Origin: Agrobacterium fabrum
GTDB taxonomy: Bacteria; Pseudomonadota; Alphaproteobacteria; Rhizobiales; Rhizobiaceae
Length of the DNA: 5,612 nucleotides
Assembly: GCA_003241215.1 (NCBI GenBank)
Contig: QFOL01000254.1
Location: 1-5,612 of the forward strand
Reading direction: 5' to 3'
Position 1 is the stretch's first letter. Each line of letters begins with the position of its first letter. Under the pieces are notes generated by a model, which had not been told where the DNA came from, ran no database searches, and was given only the letters and a program-made list of their open reading frames with translations. This document shows positions 1 through 5,254 of this stretch, piece after piece. Position numbers and translations under genes: made by a program.

Positions 1-52
1 GCGCGGAAATGAAATTTCTTCGATTTTTGTGACGAAAAAATTTCAGCCGCGC
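1..52. repeat. Long imperfect inverted repeat / hairpin at the window edge
   Basis: The first 52 bases fold on themselves. GCGCGG (1-6) pairs with CCGCGC (47-52), TGAAATTT (10-17) with AAATTTCA (38-45), and TTCG (19-22) with CGAA (33-36). A 3x1 internal loop and one C/A mismatch interrupt the stem, and the loop is 10 nt (23-32). That gives 18 base pairs. No T-run follows on the plus strand (TGGAAAAG), so it is not a classical terminator in that direction. It could be a short intergenic palindromic element, a structured 3' UTR, or part of a larger structure cut by the window edge. Confidence 0.5.
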
Positions 53-65
53 TGGAAAAGTCTGG

Positions 66-89
66 AAATCCGGGGTTTTACGGATTTTT
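66..89 (+). terminator. Possible intrinsic terminator (hairpin plus T-run)
   Basis: AAATCCG (66-72) and CGGATTT (81-87) form a perfect 7-bp stem around the 8-nt loop GGGTTTTA. On the plus strand the 3' arm runs into a T5 tract (85-89), which would suit the end of a rightward gene lying before the window. It also lies just beyond the stop of the minus-strand stress gene and could stop that transcript, but no clear U-run follows in that direction. The stem is short and AT-containing, so the call is modest. Confidence 0.35.
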
Positions 90-97
90 GCCTTTAT

Positions 98-352
98 TCA
101 TCCACGCCTGAAAGCCCGACCGACAAGGATGAGGATGCAGGCGCCGATGAAGCCGGCGATGAGGTAACCGAGCCAGCCGGTCAAAACGATTCCAAACACC
201 GATAGGATGGCGTTGGCGACGATCGCGCCGACGATTCCAAGAAGGATGTTCATGAAAACACCCATATTGCTTTTCATGAATTGTTCGGCGAGCCACCCGG
301 CGACACCACCGATGATGATGGCTGCGATCCAGCCAATGCCAGCAGATTCCAT
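98..352 (-). CDS. GlsB/YeaQ/YmgE family stress-response membrane protein (transglycosylase-associated protein family)
   Basis: An 84-residue, almost wholly hydrophobic, glycine-rich protein with three predicted inner-membrane helices (about residues 5-22, 31-53 and 58-78) and a basic end (RAFRRG). The length, the opening GWIAAIIIGGVAGWLAEQFMK and the NILLGIVGAIVANAIL second segment are typical of the Transgly_assoc (PF04226) family, which includes E. coli YeaQ and YmgE and Gram-positive GlsB. The family is linked to general, acid or osmotic stress, but its molecular role is not established and it is not itself a transglycosylase. The ATG is preceded on the minus strand by GGGAGG (comp. 358-363) about 5 nt away, a strong ribosome binding site. 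The gene is divergent from the mechanosensitive-channel gene across 121 bp, which suggests shared stress control (inference). The family call is firm; the function is not. Confidence 0.9.
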   Translation of the reverse strand: MESAGIGWIAAIIIGGVAGWLAEQFMKSNMGVFMNILLGIVGAIVANAILSVFGIVLTGWLGYLIAGFIGACILILVGRAFRRG

Positions 353-473
353 GATTTCCTCCCATGTTGCTGCATATCAAAGGTGATGATTCTCGTGGTG
401 AAAAGCAAGGCAAACTCCTGAAAACCTCGCTTCATGCGGGTGGTTTTCCGCGCGGCAGGCGCTAAATAGCCTG
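353..473. promoter_or_regulatory. Divergent intergenic region with a 7-bp dyad
   Basis: This 121-bp gap must hold the promoters of both the leftward stress gene and the rightward channel gene. GAAAACC (420-426) and GGTTTTC (442-448) form a perfect 7-bp inverted repeat. Its 15-bp spacer contains a second small inverted repeat, CGC/GCG (428-430 and 436-438), around a TTCAT loop. It could be an operator for a dimeric regulator or a hairpin in an RNA. A -10-like TAAATA lies at 463-468; if used, transcription would begin near the first ATG of the channel gene and translation would start further in. No convincing -35 was seen for either direction. Confidence 0.35.
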
Positions 474-3140
474 ATGCGACGCAATGAGACGAAAGGCATG
501 GATGTGCGGTTGATGTTCGGCGGATGGATGGATGGCATGCGGATGTTCGATGGGCTGGCGCCGGATCGGCGGCGAAGGACTGCCATGGCCGCGATGATGG
601 CCATGGTGCTGTGCCTGTTCGGCGGCCTTCTGTCGGCGATGCCGGCCTCGGCGCAGCAGGGCACGCCGCCCGCACCGGTGGCGATCCAGGTTTCGACCGT
701 CGAACAGGCAAGGACGGAGCTGGAGAAATGGAAGGCCGATGTCGCGGCGATCGCCAGGCAGGTGGAAGCGGGCGGCAGCGACGATGTGCAGCTTGTGGAC
801 CTGAAGGGCCGCGCCGATACCATCGCCGCCGATGCAACCGCCGCCAACACCAAGCTGCGCACCCGTCTCGACCAGATCAAGACCCGGCTGGACGCTCTCG
901 GCGCGCCGCCGGCGGATGACCAGCCGCCGGAAGCGAGCATGGTGACGGAGGAGCGAAACCGGCTGACGGCGGAACGGGCCGAGGTGAATGCGATTGCCGG
1001 CGAGATGGAGAGCACGGCCACCAACGCCGCGCAGATCTCCAACAATATCACCGCCGTTCGCCGGGCGCTTTTCGCCGCCACGCTGTTCAAGCGCACGGAA
1101 GTTTCGGCGCAGACGCTGGGCGATGCGTCCTCCGCCTTTCTGACCGAATTGACCAACCTCAACAACGCTTTCAGCAGCTGGGTGAGTTTCGTCTGGAGTT
1201 ACAAGCGCCTGCCGATGTTCGGGGCCGTGTCGCTGTCGATCATGGCGGGGCTGCTGTTTCTTGTGGTGGGTTACCGTTTTTTTGGCAGCCGCATGGACCG
1301 GCGGGCGTTTACGGGCGAGCCTTCCTATCTGCGACGGCTTTCGGTGGCCTTCTGGTCGACCATGGTGCAGTCGCTGTCGTTGTTCCTGTTCCTGGTCACA
1401 TCGGCGTTCTTCCTCGATAATTTCAATGTGCTGCGGTCCGATATCGCGCCGATCCTGTTCGGCGCCATGGCGGTCACCGGCTTCGTTTATTTCGTGTCGC
1501 GGCTGAGCTATGCGATCTTCGCGCCGACGCAGCCGGAATGGCGCCTGCTCAAGGTTTCCAATCGCGGTGCGCACACGCTGTCCTCGGCGGTGCTGCTGAT
1601 GGCGCTCGTCAACGGGCTCGATTACCTGTTCGGCGCGATCAGCGAGACGCTTTATTCGCCGCTGATCGTCACTGTTGCCAAAAGCTTCGTCGCCTCGATC
1701 ATCATCGGCCTTATCCTGCTGACAGTGTCGTTCCTGCGGCCGGTGATCGGCGAGGGGCAGGATTACGAGACCGGCAACCAGCGCCTGCCGCGCTGGCTGG
1801 TCATCCTGCTGCGGGTGGGCGGTCTCGTCCTCATCGGCGCCTGCCTGACCGGATATGTCGGGCTGGCGCGCTTCCTTGCCACGCAGATCGTCGCCACCGG
1901 CGCGGTGCTGGCGACGATGTATATCGGCATTCTCTCGGGCAAGGCGATCTCGCGGCAGGGCGCCTTTGCGGAATCCCTTGCCGGCCGTTATCTCGCGCGG
2001 CGTTTCGGGCTTGGCGTGGTGGCGCTCGATCAGGCCGGTCTTGCCGCGGGGCTCGGCATCTATGCCGTCGCGCTTGCCTTCGGCGTGCCGCTCATCCTGT
2101 TTTCCTGGGGTTTCCAGCCGGGCGACATCGAAAGCTGGGCCTATCGTCTCCTGACGGGCATCACCGTCGGCAATGCCTCCATTTCGCTGATCGGCCTTTT
2201 CGGCGGCGTCCTTGTCTTCGCCATCGGTTACATCATCACCCGCTGGTTCCAGAAGTGGCTGGACAATAACGTCATGGCGCGCGGCCAGGTGGATGCCGGG
2301 GTGCGCAACTCGGTCAAGACCGGTATCGGTTATCTCGGTATCGCGGTGGCGGCCATCTTCGGCGTTTCTTCCGCCGGTCTCAACCTCTCCAGCCTGGCGC
2401 TGGTGGCTTCGGCCCTTTCGGTCGGTATCGGTTTCGGCCTGCAGAACATCGTCTCCAACTTCGTCTCCGGCCTCATCCTGCTGGTCGAACGCCCCTTCAA
2501 GGTGGGGGACTGGGTGGTGACAGGCACGACGGAAGGCACCGTCAAGCGGCTTTCGGTGCGCGCCACCGAGATCGAGACCTTCCGCGGTCAGTCGATCATC
2601 GTGCCGAATTCGGAATTCATCAATTCTTCCGTTGGCAACTGGACACACCGCAACCGTATCATGCGGGCGGAAATTCCCGTTTCCGTCTCCTACGATTCCG
2701 ATCCGCAGAAGGTCATGGATATTCTGCTGGAACTGGTGCGCGCCCAGCCGTCGGTGCTGCGCAATCCCGAGCCGCATGTGGAATTCCTGCGGTTCGGCGA
2801 TTTCTCGCTGGATTTCGAATTGCGCTTCCATCTCGCCGACCTGTCGAACGGGCTCGGCGTGAAAAACGCTCTCCGGATCGCGATCCTCCACCGCTTCCGG
2901 GAGGAGGGGATAGACATCCCGTTCCCGCAGCGCAACCTCAATATCCACATGGAAGGCGACGCCAACCCGCAGATGCTGGCGGCGCTGCTTGCGGAGGAGG
3001 GCGAAAAGGCGGTGGTGTCGCATACGGGAGCGGCATCGCCCGCGACGGCGGCAGCTCCGGAAAAGGATGCCGGCAAGGCGGGCGAAAAGACGGCTGCCGA
3101 GCCGAAACCCGCGGCAAAGGCGACCGGCAAGGACAATTGA
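474..3140 (+). CDS. DUF3772-containing MscS-family mechanosensitive ion channel
   Basis: An 888-residue inner-membrane channel expected to open under membrane tension and release solutes on osmotic downshift. A signal peptide (basic run 32-35, hydrophobic core about 38-55, cleavage near ASA-QQ at 60/61) leads to a periplasmic, partly coiled-coil region (about 70-240) ending in a DUF3772-like segment. About eleven helices follow (near 248, 294, 325, 368, 400, 441, 466, 520, 566, 613 and 638). The last is the MscS pore helix: SVGIGFGLQN (649-658) then SNFVSGLILL and RPFKVGDWV (to 681). The MscS beta domain (TEGTVKRLSV, IIVPNSEFIN) and C-terminal alpha/beta domain (GIDIPFPQRNLNI, 812-824) come next, with an Ala/Lys/Pro-rich tail from about 844. 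The size and multi-helix layout resemble MscK/YjeP-type channels rather than 286-residue MscS. The start is uncertain: the first ATG lacks a good Shine-Dalgarno, and ATGs at 498, 528, 537, 543 or 585 would all still leave a hydrophobic leader. The gene is followed by a strong terminator and is probably monocistronic. Confidence 0.93.
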   Translation: MRRNETKGMDVRLMFGGWMDGMRMFDGLAPDRRRRTAMAAMMAMVLCLFGGLLSAMPASAQQGTPPAPVAIQVSTVEQARTELEKWKADVAAIARQVEAGGSDDVQLVDLKGRADTIAADATAANTKLRTRLDQIKTRLDALGAPPADDQPPEASMVTEERNRLTAERAEVNAIAGEMESTATNAAQISNNITAVRRALFAATLFKRTEVSAQTLGDASSAFLTELTNLNNAFSSWVSFVWSYKRLPMFGAVSLSIMAGLLFLVVGYRFFGSRMDRRAFTGEPSYLRRLSVAFWSTMVQSLSLFLFLVTSAFFLDNFNVLRSDIAPILFGAMAVTGFVYFVSRLSYAIFAPTQPEWRLLKVSNRGAHTLSSAVLLMALVNGLDYLFGAISETLYSPLIVTVAKSFVASIIIGLILLTVSFLRPVIGEGQDYETGNQRLPRWLVILLRVGGLVLIGACLTGYVGLARFLATQIVATGAVLATMYIGILSGKAISRQGAFAESLAGRYLARRFGLGVVALDQAGLAAGLGIYAVALAFGVPLILFSWGFQPGDIESWAYRLLTGITVGNASISLIGLFGGVLVFAIGYIITRWFQKWLDNNVMARGQVDAGVRNSVKTGIGYLGIAVAAIFGVSSAGLNLSSLALVASALSVGIGFGLQNIVSNFVSGLILLVERPFKVGDWVVTGTTEGTVKRLSVRATEIETFRGQSIIVPNSEFINSSVGNWTHRNRIMRAEIPVSVSYDSDPQKVMDILLELVRAQPSVLRNPEPHVEFLRFGDFSLDFELRFHLADLSNGLGVKNALRIAILHRFREEGIDIPFPQRNLNIHMEGDANPQMLAALLAEEGEKAVVSHTGAASPATAAAPEKDAGKAGEKTAAEPKPAAKATGKDN

Positions 3141-3179
3141 CGGAGCACCGCAATTCCTGCGGCAAAGAGGCCGTATCTT

Positions 3180-3209
3180 TCGGGCGCGGGTTCTTCCCGC
3201 GCCCGATTT
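3180..3209 (+). terminator. Strong intrinsic terminator of the channel gene
   Basis: TCGGGCGCGGG (3180-3190) and CCCGCGCCCGA (3196-3206) form a perfect 11-bp GC-rich stem with loop TTCTT, followed by TTTC. It lies 39 bp after the channel stop codon. The U-tract is short but the stem is very stable, which is common for terminators in GC-rich alphaproteobacteria. Confidence 0.8.
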
Positions 3210-3251
3210 CGTCGCGGTGAAAGATCGAGACGCCCGGGCAAGACTTTACTG

Positions 3252-3280
3252 GATGAAGGCCGGATATTCCGGCTTTCGTC
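3252..3280. terminator. Second hairpin in tandem behind the terminator
   Basis: GCCGGA (3259-3264) and TCCGGC (3268-3273) enclose a TAT loop. The stem extends outward with two G-U pairs to a 13-bp helix over 3252-3280. The 3' arm contains CTTTCGTC and is followed by A-rich DNA rather than a T-run. It may be a back-up terminator insulating the next operon, or a structured element marking the boundary of the AT-rich region that follows. Confidence 0.45.
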
Positions 3281-3315
3281 AAGAAAATATCATAAAAATA
3301 CCCGTTAAGACTGTA

Positions 3316-3344
3316 TTGTTATATAAACTGCAAGTTGATATATT
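3316..3344 (+). promoter_or_regulatory. Sigma-70-like promoter of the unknown two-gene operon
   Basis: TTGTTA (3316-3321), exactly 17 bp, then TATATT (3339-3344) give a well-spaced -35/-10 pair in an AT-rich block (about 23% GC by hand count over 3281-3370) between two hairpins and the next ORF. The predicted transcription start near 3351 leaves a leader of about 32 nt to the ATG at 3383, with GGGG at 3374-3377 as ribosome binding site. Alternative -10-like TATAAA (3322-3327) lies in the same block, so the exact promoter is not certain. Confidence 0.5.
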
Positions 3345-3382
3345 GTGGTTATTGTTTAGTTTATTTTTCTGTCGGGGTTCAA

Positions 3383-4672
3383 ATGCCGGATCCAGTCGAT
3401 GATAATGCAGGGCCTGCCCAGCCTGCCCAGCCTGCCCAGCCTGCCCAGCCTGCCCAGCCTGCCCAGCCTGCCCAGCCTCCGGGCTCGGCTTCGGCGAAAA
3501 CCTCTTTCCGGGAAAGGCTGAAAGGTATCTGGACGCGGCTGCGGCCCCATGCCGCCAGGCTGTCTCTTCTGACGGCGGGTATCGTCATCGGCTCGGCGGG
3601 TCTGTTTTTCCTGATGGGAGAGACGGATGTGACCGACGATTACCTGCCGAGGCGCTGGAACGAATCCATCCGCCGGCTGGGTATCGAACCGGTCTATCCG
3701 CCGCAGGAGGATATCTATGTGGGAGACATCATCGCCGAAATTGTCGATTCAGGCCACAAATTCAAATCCTTACCTGCCGATCTGCAGAGCGAATCCTTCA
3801 TTGGCCGTTACGTCAAGATCACGCAGATACCGAATTTGCGGGGTTATCTCGGGGTGAAGTCGGAGGCGCCCTATTTCGGCGACAGCACCTGGCTGGAGGA
3901 CAAGAAGACGCTCTCGGTCGCCCAACCCCGTGCGGAGGTTGCGGCGGATGGAACCACCTCGGGCCTGCAGGTGAAGGACGCGCTTTTTCCCGTCATCAAG
4001 ATAGAGCGCAAGGAAGGCATGGCGGGGCTTCTTCGCAACATCGCTTTCGGCGGCGCACGGGCGGATGTCGAGGAAATCGAACTTCAGAATGTTCAGACCT
4101 ACGCGATCAATCCCTTCCACGCGCAAAATGCGCTGATGACGTTCTGCAATGATCAAGATACCAAGGTTTATTGTGCCGATGAATATCTTCGCGAAAAACT
4201 GTCCTATATTCTCAGCCGCGACATTTTGAGAACCGCGGAGACCAAGGATTGTGGCCCGCGTTATATCTACGATATCCGTCTGCTGGTTGTGCGCCAGGCG
4301 TTTCTGACCCGCGGCGTCAAGGTGACCAACGGTCGGGGCCGCTCGGCTTTTCTGGATGCGGGGGGTAACAGGGGAGACCCCGAAAAGGGTCCATCCGATG
4401 CCGCCGCGGCAGCGACCAGCGCGCCGCAGGGCAAACAGCCCGTGGCCAATGACATGGCCGGCAATGACAATACCATTCACAGCACGAACAGCTCCGGCCT
4501 GTTTTCCGATCGTCAATTTGCGCGCCCGCTGGTCATAGGCTTCAACAGCGTTTCCATCGGCATGCGCAACAGCACGCCTGCCTGGCTGGATGCGGCAGCA
4601 AAGGCGGCTGCCGGCAAGGATGTGAGGGACCGCGCCAGGATCTGTGCGTCTTCGCAGGAGGTTGCGAAATGA
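3383..4672 (+). CDS. Unrecognised membrane-anchored periplasmic protein with (PAQ)7 N-terminal repeat
   Basis: I do not recognise this 429-residue protein. A short acidic start (MPDPVDDNAG) is followed by seven PAQ repeats (11-31), a basic stretch (39-59, several Lys/Arg) and one hydrophobic helix (about 60-78), then acidic residues (ETDVTDD). By the positive-inside rule the repeats are cytoplasmic and about 350 residues are periplasmic. The periplasmic part has a folded-looking region (about 90-310, including VYPPQEDIYVGDIIAEI at 104-120 and ELQNVQTYAINPF at 233-245), a low-complexity Ala/Gly/Asn linker (about 325-370) and a short C-terminal segment. Its four cysteines (255, 264, 290, 421) are all periplasmic and could form two disulfides. 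The ATG at 3383 is preferred (GGGG 5 nt before it). The frame is open upstream to a TTG at 3335, but that codon overlaps the likely promoter and adds a Cys/Tyr-rich leader. The gene overlaps the next by ATGA, so the products probably act together in the envelope. Confidence 0.8.
   Translation: MPDPVDDNAGPAQPAQPAQPAQPAQPAQPAQPPGSASAKTSFRERLKGIWTRLRPHAARLSLLTAGIVIGSAGLFFLMGETDVTDDYLPRRWNESIRRLGIEPVYPPQEDIYVGDIIAEIVDSGHKFKSLPADLQSESFIGRYVKITQIPNLRGYLGVKSEAPYFGDSTWLEDKKTLSVAQPRAEVAADGTTSGLQVKDALFPVIKIERKEGMAGLLRNIAFGGARADVEEIELQNVQTYAINPFHAQNALMTFCNDQDTKVYCADEYLREKLSYILSRDILRTAETKDCGPRYIYDIRLLVVRQAFLTRGVKVTNGRGRSAFLDAGGNRGDPEKGPSDAAAAATSAPQGKQPVANDMAGNDNTIHSTNSSGLFSDRQFARPLVIGFNSVSIGMRNSTPAWLDAAAKAAAGKDVRDRARICASSQEVAK
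3413..3475 (+). repeat. Perfect 9-bp tandem repeat, 7 copies
   Basis: CCTGCCCAG is repeated seven times without a single mismatch (63 bp), followed by a partial eighth unit (CCT). It is in frame and encodes (Pro-Ala-Gln)7. Because the unit is a multiple of three, copy-number change keeps the reading frame. Complete identity at synonymous positions points to recent slippage or expansion rather than old conserved sequence. Confidence 0.97.
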
Positions 4673-4983
4673 GATGGGGCATTTTTTTCTTCGGATTGTT
4701 TTTCCCGATTGTGGCAGGTGCGCAGGATGTCGTTCGCCCGTCTGTGACCGCAGGGGGCATTGAGCAATTCACCGCTGATTGTATCTATCGCATTCCGCCT
4801 TGTGGCGGGGGTGGTTATCCACCGCCGCCGCCGCCGCCCGGTGGGGGTGGCGGGATACACAATCTGCCGGGTGGTCCTGTCTTCAAGGACTCGATCATCG
4901 TTCCCGGCAATGATGTCCTCAAGGGATTAAAACTGGACGGCCCGGATGTGCGGGGGCTGCAAATGCAGCTTCAGAACCGATAA
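4669..4983 (+). CDS. Small secreted Pro/Gly-rich protein of unknown function
   Basis: A 104-residue protein with a short signal peptide: MRW, hydrophobic IFFFGLFFPIVAG, probable cleavage at AGA-QD (18/19). The mature part of about 86 residues has two cysteines (38 and 45, TADCIYRIPPC) that may form a small disulfide loop, then a tract of seven prolines (51-57) and five glycines (58-62), and a C-terminal segment (IIVPGNDVLKGLKLDGPDVRGLQMQL). There is no lipobox, so it is expected to be periplasmic or exported. The ATG overlaps the previous gene's stop as ATGA. AGGAGG (4656-4661), 7 nt before the ATG, is the best ribosome binding site in the window, indicating coupled and efficient translation. 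It is not a recognised family; a partner of the upstream membrane-anchored protein is the most natural inference. The Pro7 run would be expected to need EF-P for smooth translation. Confidence 0.78.
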   Translation: MRWGIFFFGLFFPIVAGAQDVVRPSVTAGGIEQFTADCIYRIPPCGGGGYPPPPPPPGGGGGIHNLPGGPVFKDSIIVPGNDVLKGLKLDGPDVRGLQMQLQNR

Positions 4984-5192
4984 TCGGCAGGTTTGGCCGG
5001 TGGCCTGTCTTTTGGCGGCGGGTCGCAATCCCCGTCCTGTTCCGGCTGGATATTTCTCGACATCGTTGCGGCCGCCTCTGCGGGAGGCGGCGGCAATACG
5101 AAAGCCCATGCGATGGCGGCAATTTCTTCCCTGTCGCAGCACCCTATGGCCATGTCGCAATCAGGCGGCTGAACGGCGACCGCGCGCTTCAT
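4971..5192 (-). CDS. Possible small hypothetical protein (73 aa), uncertain
   Basis: A minus-strand frame begins MKRAVAVQPPDCDMAIGCCDREEIAAIAWAF and ends with a proline-rich stretch and PPAKPADYRF. GGGAGG (comp. 5196-5201) lies 3 nt before the ATG, a good sequence at a slightly short spacing. Four cysteines (two adjacent) and PPPP/DPPPKD segments are visible, with no membrane helix or known motif. It would fill most of the 271-bp gap between the plus-strand genes and would overlap the end of the preceding gene by 13 bp, tail to tail. Against it: the short length, only moderate G/C-ending codon use, proline runs that come from a GC-rich hairpin, and no clear promoter. The frame is open further upstream, to an ATG at 5270, but that would run into the next gene. 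It could equally be a chance ORF. Confidence 0.35.
   Translation of the reverse strand: MKRAVAVQPPDCDMAIGCCDREEIAAIAWAFVLPPPPAEAAATMSRNIQPEQDGDCDPPPKDRPPAKPADYRF
5071..5091. other. GC-rich hairpin between the unknown operon and the oxidoreductase gene
   Basis: GCCGCCTC (5071-5078) and GAGGCGGC (5084-5091) form a perfect 8-bp stem with loop TGCGG. No T-run follows on either strand. It lies 87 bp after the stop of the small secreted protein and may act as a U-less terminator or 3'-end stabiliser for that operon. Otherwise 4984-5254 shows no clear promoter; its only other candidates are the uncertain minus-strand ORF and the ribosome binding site of the next gene. Confidence 0.4.
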
Positions 5193-5254
5193 ATTCCTCC
5201 CATCCAAATGTCGGCGGAATAAGGCGAGGCCGGCGCTTTTCAGGGGTTCTGTAA

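Noticed and set aside
98..837. Other frames over the stress-protein gene and the intergenic region (78-413 minus, 274-837 minus)
   Set aside because: Arg/His/Pro-rich products with no motif. They cross the intergenic region and conflict with two well-supported genes.
462..3023. An 853-residue open frame antisense to the channel gene
   Set aside because: It mirrors a GC-rich, codon-biased gene. Its product is His/Arg/Gln/Asp-rich with no domain or membrane pattern, while the sense frame is an unmistakable MscS channel. It is a codon-bias shadow.
3413..3475. The 9-bp tandem repeats as a CRISPR array or iteron origin
   Set aside because: There are no spacers between units, the unit is 9 bp and in frame, and no cas or replication-initiator gene is near.
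3356..3588. Minus-strand ORFs with Gly-Trp-Ala or Gly-Arg-Leu repeats
   Set aside because: They are translations of the same 9-bp tandem repeat read antisense. The sense frame carries the coherent protein.
3770..4516. A 248-residue minus-strand frame opposite the (PAQ)7 protein gene
   Set aside because: No credible domain. The plus-strand frame has the better start signals, a promoter, a membrane helix and an ATGA link to the next gene.
4946..5254. A 102-residue plus-strand ORF between the small secreted protein gene and the oxidoreductase gene
   Set aside because: No ribosome binding site seen, Arg/Pro-rich shadow-like composition, and it overlaps the 3' end of the preceding gene in another frame.
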